5,360 nucleotides of DNA, taken from contig DDVC01000026.1 in NCBI GenBank assembly GCA_002345145.1, positions 1 to 5,360 of the forward strand, given 5' to 3'. This stretch comes from Bacteroidetes bacterium UBA2322 (lineage in GTDB: Bacteria; Bacteroidota; Bacteroidia; Chitinophagales; UBA2359). Below the pieces are notes generated by a model that was given only the letters and a program-made list of their open reading frames with translations, searched no databases and was not told where the DNA came from. Of this stretch, positions 1-5,360 are shown piece by piece. The position numbers and the translations under genes were made by a program. How positions within the stretch are numbered: position 1 is the first letter of the stretch; each line of letters starts with the position of its first letter.

Positions 1-371
1 TTATCCGTGTGCTAAATTTTGCCGGTTTTGCGCTCCTACCTTTGTGTACCGGTTTACGTCAAACTCGGATCACACCCCATCGGGGTTATCATTTGTACTG
101 TCTATTGGGCAGTATAAGTACTGTTCATATTGGAAGAATATAATTACCAAAAGTGGAAAAACAGGGTGCGGAATGAGAGATGTTAGCAACTTTGGAGTAA
201 AATTTAGCGGGTGAAGTTGGCATTTGGCGGTCAGTATTTGACACTAAAAAACGAGCAACCAATCTGCTTCTTTACAAGAAATAGCATTTGACTTAATACT
301 TGTTGTGCCCCAAACTTGGTGCGTGAAGCATATATTACTCATTGGGGTTAATGAACCCAAAACGCTGTGCC
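1..371. other. Left-edge stretch without a convincing gene
   Basis: No start-to-stop gene is supported here. Two forward frames are open at the left edge: one runs from position 2 to a TGA at 212-214 (70 codons) and the other from position 3 to a TAA at 141-143. Either could be the tail of a gene beginning outside the window, but neither translation resembles a family I know, and two open frames over the same bases argue against confident coding. On the minus strand a TAA sits at 1-3, but an in-frame TGA 22 codons upstream closes that frame. Small structures are present: a 5-bp hairpin with arms ACCCC (74-78) and GGGGT (82-86), and the hexamer GTACTG repeated at 95 and 118. None is strong enough to name. 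Confidence 0.4.
342..360 (-). terminator. Weak hairpin just past the pirin gene
   Basis: Read on the minus strand, a stem GGGTT / AACCC with loop CATT lies about 12 bases after the pirin stop codon. It can be lengthened on both sides to TTGGGTT / AACCCCAA with one bulged base. Its position suits transcript termination, but the minus strand shows no T-run after it, so it may be only a 3'-end stabilising hairpin or chance. Confidence 0.25.
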
Positions 372-1094
372 TTAGTGGTTAATAGGCGTTTCTATGAGCA
401 AAAACCGGCATTGTGGCAAACATTGTAATAATACCGATGTGGTATGCCATACACCAATGGCATCTCTGGCTTGCAGGGTTTGTTCATTCACCACCATATT
501 GCCCGATATGCAAAAAATAAACACGCCCTTGTTTGGGTGATTTACGGGGTATTCAATAGTAGTTTGAAGGGTATAGTAACCCAAACAAAGTTGGGCATTT
601 TGGTTAATCCAGCAATGCTCTGTACCCTCTTGGTTAGAAACAATGGTAGTAAGTTGGTTAATGCGCTGCTGTTCGGGAAAAAAGCGGCGTTGGTATCGGG
701 GAGTAATGTTTTGCAGTTTGGGTTCAATCCAAATTTGCAAAAAATTTACCTCATCAGTACCCACATTATATTCTTCGTGCCTAAGTCCGCTGCCGGCGCT
801 CATTATTTGCACCCAGTCTTTGGTTACCGTTTCGGCGTATCCCATGCTGTCTTTGTGGTTCATGGAACCATGCAGCATTACCGATATAATTTCCATATTG
901 GTATGCGGGTGCAGCCCAAAACCAAAGCCCGGCTGTACAAAGTCGTCGTTAAAGGCTTTGAGCAGCCCAAAACCGGTTCGGGTAGGATTTTGGTAGCTGC
1001 TAAAACTGAACGTAAAGTTGCTTTGCAGCCAGCCTATATTTTTTACCCCTTTTTCAGAGGCGTTATAGCATTGATGGGGCATGGTTCCACTCAT
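372..1094 (-). CDS. Pirin family protein (YhhW-like bicupin)
   Basis: The 240-residue protein has the length and layout of bacterial pirins such as E. coli YhhW, a two-cupin metalloprotein with quercetin 2,3-dioxygenase activity in vitro and no settled physiological substrate. The N-terminal cupin is unmistakable: GFGLHPHTNMEI at about residues 57-68, DSMG at 82-85 and MSAGSGLRHEEYN at 98-110. The four expected metal ligands are all present as H62, H64, H106 and E108, with the spacing of the family. The C-terminal cupin (about 150-235) is weaker, as usual for pirins. The first ATG (1094) is used; an ATG four codons later (1082) aligns slightly better with relatives, and both lie inside the end of the upstream nitroreductase gene, implying translational coupling. 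There is no signal peptide, so the protein should be cytoplasmic. Family assignment is firm; the reaction in this organism is unknown. Confidence 0.93.
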   Translation of the reverse strand: MSGTMPHQCYNASEKGVKNIGWLQSNFTFSFSSYQNPTRTGFGLLKAFNDDFVQPGFGFGLHPHTNMEIISVMLHGSMNHKDSMGYAETVTKDWVQIMSAGSGLRHEEYNVGTDEVNFLQIWIEPKLQNITPRYQRRFFPEQQRINQLTTIVSNQEGTEHCWINQNAQLCLGYYTLQTTIEYPVNHPNKGVFIFCISGNMVVNEQTLQARDAIGVWHTTSVLLQCLPQCRFLLIETPINH

Positions 1095-1665
1095 TTTGAA
1101 AAACGAACTCTACCAAAGGTTTTCGGGTGCGGGGGGCAAGTTCGCGGGTTTTAAAAGGCTCAATAAGGGTATCGGGCGTATCTAAGTAACCCAGGGCTAT
1201 CATCACCACCGGCTCATATCCTTCGGGCAGGTTAAAATCGGTTGTTGCTTTTTGGTGGTCAAAGCCCGCCATAGGGTGCCCCACTAAACCGTTGGCGGTA
1301 GCTTCCAGCATCAGGCACATATTAGCAGCGCCAATATCGTGCATTGCCCATTTTTGGGGTTTACCATCGGGCGTTTGCGTTTGTGCTACTGCCAATACCA
1401 ATGCCGATGCGTTTTTAGCCCAGGGTTGGTTACCACCGGCAAGGCAGTTAAACAGTTTAGAAAAAGCCGCTGTATCATGGTGGTGCGCATACAGGTAGCG
1501 CCAGGGCTGGGTGTTACTTGCGCTAAAACTCCATGAGGCAGCCTCAAAAAGCTGCATGAGCAGGCGCTGGGGTATGGGTGCGGCGGTAAATGCGCGGGCG
1601 CTCCACCGGTTTTTAATAAGCTCGTGAATGGGGTAGCCGGTTTGGGCTTGTTTTAAATAAGACAT
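1063..1665 (-). CDS. Nitroreductase family FMN-dependent oxidoreductase
   Basis: This 200-residue protein belongs to the nitroreductase superfamily: small dimeric FMN enzymes that use NAD(P)H to reduce nitro-compounds, quinones or other acceptors. The FMN-phosphate motif NRWSARAF lies at residues 19-26 (R20, S22, R24), followed by SASNTQPWRY at 48-57, the characteristic second FMN-contact segment. HDIGAANMCLMLEATANGLV (109-128) is the conserved central helix, and RKPLVEFVF (181-189) near the C-terminus also matches the family. Length is normal. I chose the ATG at 1665 because the first motifs then sit at the usual distance from the N-terminus; a longer frame from 1791 adds 42 unconserved residues. 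The gene is first in a two-gene unit with the pirin gene, overlapping it by 32 bases. No clear phylum-type promoter was found upstream. The physiological substrate cannot be inferred. Confidence 0.92.
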   Translation of the reverse strand: MSYLKQAQTGYPIHELIKNRWSARAFTAAPIPQRLLMQLFEAASWSFSASNTQPWRYLYAHHHDTAAFSKLFNCLAGGNQPWAKNASALVLAVAQTQTPDGKPQKWAMHDIGAANMCLMLEATANGLVGHPMAGFDHQKATTDFNLPEGYEPVVMIALGYLDTPDTLIEPFKTRELAPRTRKPLVEFVFQNEWNHAPSML

Positions 1666-2057
1666 GGTTGTAAAAGTGCGATAATAAAAAAAATAGGAGC
1701 AGAACAAAACAGCAACATAAACAACCTTAACCCGATATGGTTTAGAAGAGGGAAAAATATATGCAACCTTTTTTAGGCAGAATAAACCCACCCTTAAACA
1801 AGCATTGGCTACAAACCGGTAAAAATTTAAACTTTGGACAAACGGCAGAAGCCCCGCACTTGGTTTGGGGGCTAACCATTTTTAATATGCTTTTTTTTGG
1901 AGGCGTAGCCCCGGCATCTTAACCCCTGCCCCCCCGCCAAAAACCATTTCAAAAGTTGCCCGATGTTTTCGGGAAATACCTAAAACAGCCTTACCCTTGT
2001 GCATTTGTGGCGGTTAAAAGATTTCCGGCATACCCTATACAGGCTAAAATTGCTACC

Positions 2058-2095
2058 GGAAAATCTGAAATTTTCAGAAAATTTCAGATTTTTCC
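2058..2095. repeat. Strong 15-bp inverted repeat
   Basis: A perfect 15-bp stem is formed by AAAATCTGAAATTTT (2060-2074) and its exact reverse complement (2078-2092), closed by the three-base loop CAG. After one bulged T, two further G-C pairs extend it (GG at 2058-2059, CC at 2094-2095). A run of five T (2089-2093) closes the right arm on the plus strand and one of four A opens the left arm, so it could act as an A/T-rich terminator in either direction. However, no gene ends nearby. It could instead be an operator, a cruciform or one copy of a dispersed repeat. Confidence 0.6.
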
Positions 2096-2144
2096 TATAT
2101 TTCAGTTTGACGAAAAAAATATGTTTAGTTGAAGAACAAAATTA

Positions 2145-2176
2145 TTTGTTTTTTTGGCAGAAAGGGGTTATCATTG
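2145..2176 (+). promoter_or_regulatory. Candidate Bacteroidota-type promoter
   Basis: TTTG at 2145-2148 is followed after 20 bases by TATCATTG at 2169-2176. This fits the -33 TTTG and -7 TAnnTTTG pattern known for the phylum, with one mismatch in the -7 box and a spacing within the usual range. It lies in an A/T-rich stretch ahead of the beta-helix gene and points toward it. Transcription would start around 2180-2185, leaving a leader of about 155 bases before the first ATG at 2339, most of it coding-like after 2249. The match is short and was found by eye. Confidence 0.4.
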
Positions 2177-2338
2177 CAAAAGATTACTAAATAAGTATAA
2201 CAGCATAGGCATAGCGGGCTGGTTTTGTGCGGGTAAGTAGGTAGGTAAAAACGGCGGTTTGTAGCGTCTAAATGCCCATTTACCATATCCGCAGGGTTAC
2301 CCGCCAATATTAACTGGAACAGCAACAACCACCCTTTT

Positions 2339-4618
2339 ATGCTACCACCCTTTAACCTTAACGGAAACGACCCCGTTTTATTTGCTACCGACCTGGTTAT
2401 TCCTGCCGGCATTACCCTCACCATTACCGATTTGCAACTCTTTTTTTCCTACAAAAACCGCATCTTGGTACAACGGGGTGGCAGCTTGCAACTGATAGAT
2501 TACGACGATGCTTCTCCTACCCGAATTACCGGACTGTGTAATATGGTATGGCAAGGTATTCAGGTAGAAGGTCCGGGACAGTACACAGAGCGAAATCTGC
2601 TGCCTTTTGAGCCGGTAACGGCTGCCGCTAATTTTGGCGAGGTAGTTACCACAGGCGCTATCCATATTGATGATGCTATATTTGGCATAGTAGGCATGTC
2701 CATCCCATTTATGGATACCGACGAACTCATTGCAAACCTTATTGCCGCCCCCAATCCGTTTCCCCCTGCAAACTCAGGCATTTACAACAGTACTTTTTTT
2801 TATGCCTTTTTGTTTCCGTATATTGGTTCAACACAATCTTTACAAACCGCCGGTGGAGCGGTAAAAGTGAGAAAAGGAACTACCTTTACCAACTGTTTTG
2901 AAGGGGTAAACCTTAGCTACTACAAAAACGGGGAGTGTATTGATGGTTGCCATGCTGTTGTTGATGGCGCAGAATTTACCACCACCGCCCTGCTTTATCC
3001 GTTTAATACACACCCCCAAACACTCCAATCAGAAGCAGGTATTCACCTCATAAATTATACCAACTTGCCCATTAACGACAATGATTTTACCCGAGTTAAA
3101 TATGGCGTAAGAGGCATCTTAACAAACCGGATAAGTTGCACCCTAAACACTTTTTCGCACTGTAAAGCCGGTATTTCTGCCTCTAATACAGGTTTTTCCT
3201 TTTTTACGGAACATACCTTAGATATTATCAACAACACCTTTGAGCGTTGCGATATAGCCATACAAGCCTCCGGCGCCATAGCCCGCATACACCACAATGC
3301 CATTAACGAAAACCTAACCGGTTTGGCAGGCAAGGTGGGCATATTTTTAATGGGTGGCGCTGCTCATGTAGTTAGTAACCGCATTTACCAAAACCTGCGA
3401 GCAATAGCGCTTTTATCTTGCCAAACTGCCGGTACCGAAGTGCGATTAAACCGAATACAACGCAACTTTACCGGCATACTCCTCTACGGAAACAACAAAG
3501 GCGTAACAATAAGTTGCAACGATTTTTATGACTACGGCGTAGCCATAGCCGCCGGCGACTATATCCTTAACAACACCCTCTTTGAAGCGGGCGATATGAT
3601 AGACCAAGGTGATTGCTACCCTACAACTACAACAGGCACCCCCGCCGACAACCGATTTTTTCCCGCCCCGGCTGTGCCTACCGCAAATGCCTTGTACTCG
3701 GCTATTTTTACTGCCGACCCGCCGGTGTTTACCTACTTCTACCGAAACGAAACGCCTCATATACCGGTAAACTTCCTCCCTTTTGGAAGTTGTAGCGCAA
3801 CCGCTTGTGAGATACCTAATGTTAAGTCATATTCTCAAAATTGCGGCGATGGACCGCAAATGATTAGAGAAGACGAAGACATTAAAAACCTAACCGATGA
3901 AGACCGGCGCAATGCCGAAATGCTGCGCAAACTGTACTACTATGCCGATGAAAAAGACACGCTTGCCGCCCGCCTGCTGCTGCAAGACATTAACAGCTAT
4001 TTGGCTAAACGCTTGCTGCTGCCTTATTACCTGCAAACCCGGCAGTTTACCCCTGCCGATAGTTTGTTGTTATCACTACCCACCGAGCGCCCCGAAGAAC
4101 AACATTTTAGCACACTATACGGCATATACCGCCAAATTTTTGCCAACGATACCGCTGCATGGAGTTTAACGCTGGCACAAGAAACACAAGTGCGCGCCAT
4201 AGCAGCCACCTACACACCCACCTCTTTTGATGCCCGAAACCTGCTGTATTTATTGTATGGCGAAGAGTACCTAATAGAACTACCCCCGCTGCCCGAAGAA
4301 GCAGGTATGGAAAACTGGCTGCAAACCATAAATGTACAGTTTAAAAGCCAAGAAACAGCGGTTGTTGCCTCCTCGCTAAAAGTTTACCCCAACCCTGCAA
4401 AAGATGGCGTAACAATAACATTTCCGCCGCTTGAAAATGGGGGACAGTTTGAGTGGGCGCTATACCACTACACCGGTAAACAAGTGCATACACTCACTGC
4501 CCAATCTGCTCAAACGTACTTGTTGGATACCCAAACATTTGCACAGGGGTTGTATTACTATCGGGTGTATTTAAAAGGAGAAGCCTATACACAAGGTAAG
4601 CTCATTATTGTTAAGTAA
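2339..4618 (+). CDS. T9SS-sorted beta-helix protein, 5' end lost
   Basis: The 759-residue frame has three visible parts. Residues about 100-418 form a right-handed parallel beta-helix of NosD/pectate-lyase type, with rungs such as CTLNTFSHCKAGIS, DIINNTFERCDIAIQ and HVVSNRIYQNLRAIAL and about eight clear turns between 245 and 418; the short pattern MVWQGIQV at 69-76 precedes it. A cysteine-containing linker (about 482-502) leads to a charged, probably helical segment (about 510-650). Residues about 680-759 are a T9SS type A sorting domain, with KVYPNP at 681-686, a GLYYYRV strand and a KLIIVK end. Such a domain sends a protein across the outer membrane after Sec export, so a signal peptide is expected, but none is in frame. 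Coding-like codons continue upstream of this ATG to 2249, directly after a TAA at 2246, with no ATG, GTG or TTG among them. The gene may therefore be a decayed or rearranged remnant, although the rest of the frame is intact. No catalytic residues could be assigned; adhesin or polysaccharide-related roles are only guesses. Confidence 0.85.
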   Translation: MLPPFNLNGNDPVLFATDLVIPAGITLTITDLQLFFSYKNRILVQRGGSLQLIDYDDASPTRITGLCNMVWQGIQVEGPGQYTERNLLPFEPVTAAANFGEVVTTGAIHIDDAIFGIVGMSIPFMDTDELIANLIAAPNPFPPANSGIYNSTFFYAFLFPYIGSTQSLQTAGGAVKVRKGTTFTNCFEGVNLSYYKNGECIDGCHAVVDGAEFTTTALLYPFNTHPQTLQSEAGIHLINYTNLPINDNDFTRVKYGVRGILTNRISCTLNTFSHCKAGISASNTGFSFFTEHTLDIINNTFERCDIAIQASGAIARIHHNAINENLTGLAGKVGIFLMGGAAHVVSNRIYQNLRAIALLSCQTAGTEVRLNRIQRNFTGILLYGNNKGVTISCNDFYDYGVAIAAGDYILNNTLFEAGDMIDQGDCYPTTTTGTPADNRFFPAPAVPTANALYSAIFTADPPVFTYFYRNETPHIPVNFLPFGSCSATACEIPNVKSYSQNCGDGPQMIREDEDIKNLTDEDRRNAEMLRKLYYYADEKDTLAARLLLQDINSYLAKRLLLPYYLQTRQFTPADSLLLSLPTERPEEQHFSTLYGIYRQIFANDTAAWSLTLAQETQVRAIAATYTPTSFDARNLLYLLYGEEYLIELPPLPEEAGMENWLQTINVQFKSQETAVVASSLKVYPNPAKDGVTITFPPLENGGQFEWALYHYTGKQVHTLTAQSAQTYLLDTQTFAQGLYYYRVYLKGEAYTQGKLIIVK

Positions 4619-4636
4619 ATCGGGCATTTTTGTAAC

Positions 4637-4679
4637 AATTGGTATGGATAAACAAACGGTTTATTCATACCAATTTTTT
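4637..4679 (+). terminator. Intrinsic terminator after the beta-helix gene
   Basis: The arms AATTGGTATGGATAAAC (4637-4653) and GTTTATTCATACCAATT (4659-4675) pair over 17 positions with a single G-U pair, closing a five-base loop. The run of T continues to 4679. The structure starts 18 bases after the TAA of the beta-helix gene. The stem is rather A/T-rich but long and uninterrupted, which is typical for low-GC hosts. It lies only 13 bases before the next ATG, so it separates the two plus-strand genes transcriptionally. Confidence 0.75.
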
Positions 4680-4692
4680 AAATCAAATTACC

Positions 4693-5360
4693 ATGAAAGT
4701 TTCTAAATTTTTACATACAGGCTGTTTGTGTTTTGGCAACAGCTTTTATCTGTGCAAAAACACACACACATACAAGACGCTATTGCAAAAACTTTATTGT
4801 ATTTCATTTTTGCTGTTTCTGTTTGCGTTATCGTTCACTATTGATTTGCAGGCTCAACAGAAATATTTTAGCAATACGTATTGGTGGGGAAGAACGCACG
4901 AGGGTAAAAGAGGTATTGAAAATGCAGACAAATGCATCATTGTTGCTGGAAATTATACCAGTGTGCTTGGTGGAAATGTACATGGCTATTTATTAAAACT
5001 AAGTGCTTTGGGCGATAGTATTTGGCATAGAAATTATCAATACTTAGGAGAGCAAACCTATTTTAGTTATCTAATACCTGTGGAAAATGGTTATGCAGTT
5101 ACGGGTGTACTTCATCTTACTTCCGATGAATACTCCTATCGCGGTTTTTTGTTAAAGATAGACGAAAACGGCAATCCGCTGCAATTTGCCTACACCGGCG
5201 CACCTGCCGATACCATGCCCTCTAATATCTATGCCATGCTGCGCACTCCCGATGGCGGGTATATTATGGCAGGGCACAAAATAAACGAGTGGGTGTTTCC
5301 CAATTACCGGAAGTTCTACCTCGTAAAACTCAATGCCGACCTGCAAACAGAATGGGAGCA
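4693..5360 (+). CDS. Secreted repeat protein, truncated at right edge
   Basis: The frame is open from an ATG at 4693 to the window end (222 codons, no stop). Residues about 36-54 form a strong signal peptide core (CISFLLFLFALSF, then LQA before QQ), so the mature protein would begin near Q55. At least three copies of a repeat of about 55 residues follow. Each has a hydrophobic-Gly strand (CIIVAGNY at 81, GYAVTGV at 133, GYIMAGH at 189) and then a strand of the type [FY]-L-[LV]-K-[LI] with a later Gly or Trp (GYLLKLSALGDSIW at 98, GFLLKIDENGNP at 151, FYLVKLNADLQTEW at 208). This is typical of long propeller-like secreted Bacteroidota proteins that end in a T9SS sorting domain, but that end lies outside the window. 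The start is uncertain: the ATG gives an unusual 35-residue Cys-rich stretch before the signal core, whereas a TTG at 4783 would give a normal 24-residue signal peptide. No function can be assigned. Confidence 0.8.
   Translation, partial: MKVSKFLHTGCLCFGNSFYLCKNTHTYKTLLQKLYCISFLLFLFALSFTIDLQAQQKYFSNTYWWGRTHEGKRGIENADKCIIVAGNYTSVLGGNVHGYLLKLSALGDSIWHRNYQYLGEQTYFSYLIPVENGYAVTGVLHLTSDEYSYRGFLLKIDENGNPLQFAYTGAPADTMPSNIYAMLRTPDGGYIMAGHKINEWVFPNYRKFYLVKLNADLQTEWE

Larger units (their letters stand above)
1666..2248. other. Divergent intergenic region without a gene
   Basis: This gap separates the minus-strand pair from the plus-strand genes. No frame in it gives a recognisable protein; a 63-codon forward frame at 1999-2190 is rich in F, L and K, crosses the strong hairpin described separately, and is probably chance. 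Two small GC-rich hairpins occur: AGCCCC (1850-1855) with GGGGCT (1867-1872), and CCCGA (1959-1963) with TCGGG (1969-1973). The strong hairpin at 2058-2095 and the candidate promoter at 2145-2176 have their own entries. The stretch 2100-2200 is clearly richer in A and T than its surroundings. The region ends in a short GTAG-type repeat (2237-2247) that places stops in all three forward frames just before coding-like sequence begins. Confidence 0.6.

Noticed and set aside
444..1154. Long plus-strand frame of 236 codons opposite the pirin gene
   Set aside because: It lies antisense to an unmistakable pirin gene, matches no family I know, and has no promoter or plausible start context. It is a codon-bias shadow.
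1666..1791. 42-residue N-terminal extension of the nitroreductase with a hydrophobic stretch
   Set aside because: Family members begin shortly before the NRWSxRxF motif, as the ATG at 1665 gives. The extension is A/T-rich and typical of untranslated leader sequence.
1850..1872. GC-rich hairpin AGCCCC / GGGGCT
   Set aside because: The stem is only 6 bp with an 11-base loop, there is no T-run and no gene ends nearby.
1999..2190. 63-codon forward frame in the intergenic region
   Set aside because: It spans the strong hairpin and the candidate promoter, has biased F/L/K composition and resembles no protein.
2125..2424. 99-codon minus-strand frame across the start of the beta-helix gene
   Set aside because: It overlaps clearly coding plus-strand sequence and shows no recognisable domain.
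4733..4996. 87-codon frame starting at a TTG inside the last gene
   Set aside because: After its hydrophobic start it becomes Cys/Arg-rich without domain features, whereas the competing frame stays open to the window end with a clear repeat pattern. Only its first part is of interest, as noted in the findings.

Overview
The window looks like a piece of a Bacteroidota chromosome. The main evidence is a protein ending in a type IX secretion system (T9SS) type A sorting domain, a system confined to that phylum. A second, truncated protein has the same secreted repeat-protein character. A candidate promoter of the TTTG / TAnnTTTG type used by this phylum precedes the first of them, and no start has a strong Shine-Dalgarno sequence. 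The class cannot be fixed from this stretch; a Chitinophaga- or Saprospira-like lineage is only a guess.

Layout. Positions 1-371 hold no convincing gene, although two forward frames are open at the left edge. Two genes on the minus strand follow, in the order (5' to 3' of the transcript) nitroreductase-family flavoprotein (1665-1063) and pirin-family protein (1094-372). Their reading frames overlap by 32 bases, so they are almost certainly one small transcription unit. A gap of about 580 bases without a recognisable gene (1666-2248) holds a strong 15-bp hairpin and the candidate promoter, and separates these from plus-strand genes. The first plus-strand gene (2339-4618) encodes a large predicted secreted protein: a right-handed beta-helix, a charged helical segment, then a T9SS C-terminal sorting domain. 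It has no visible signal peptide, and coding-like sequence runs upstream of its first ATG to a cluster of stops in all three frames, so its 5' end appears lost or rearranged. A good intrinsic terminator follows it. The last gene (from 4693) runs off the right edge; it has a signal peptide and at least three copies of a repeat of about 55 residues.

The minus-strand pair is cytoplasmic redox/housekeeping-like and the plus-strand pair is cell-surface/secreted. I see no functional link between them. The points most worth a second look are the missing export signal on the beta-helix protein, the unusual N-terminus of the last gene, where a second signal-peptide-like sequence lies in another frame, and an abrupt base-composition change inside that gene near 5150. 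I see no CRISPR array, tRNA, rRNA, insertion sequence or recognisable defence system.
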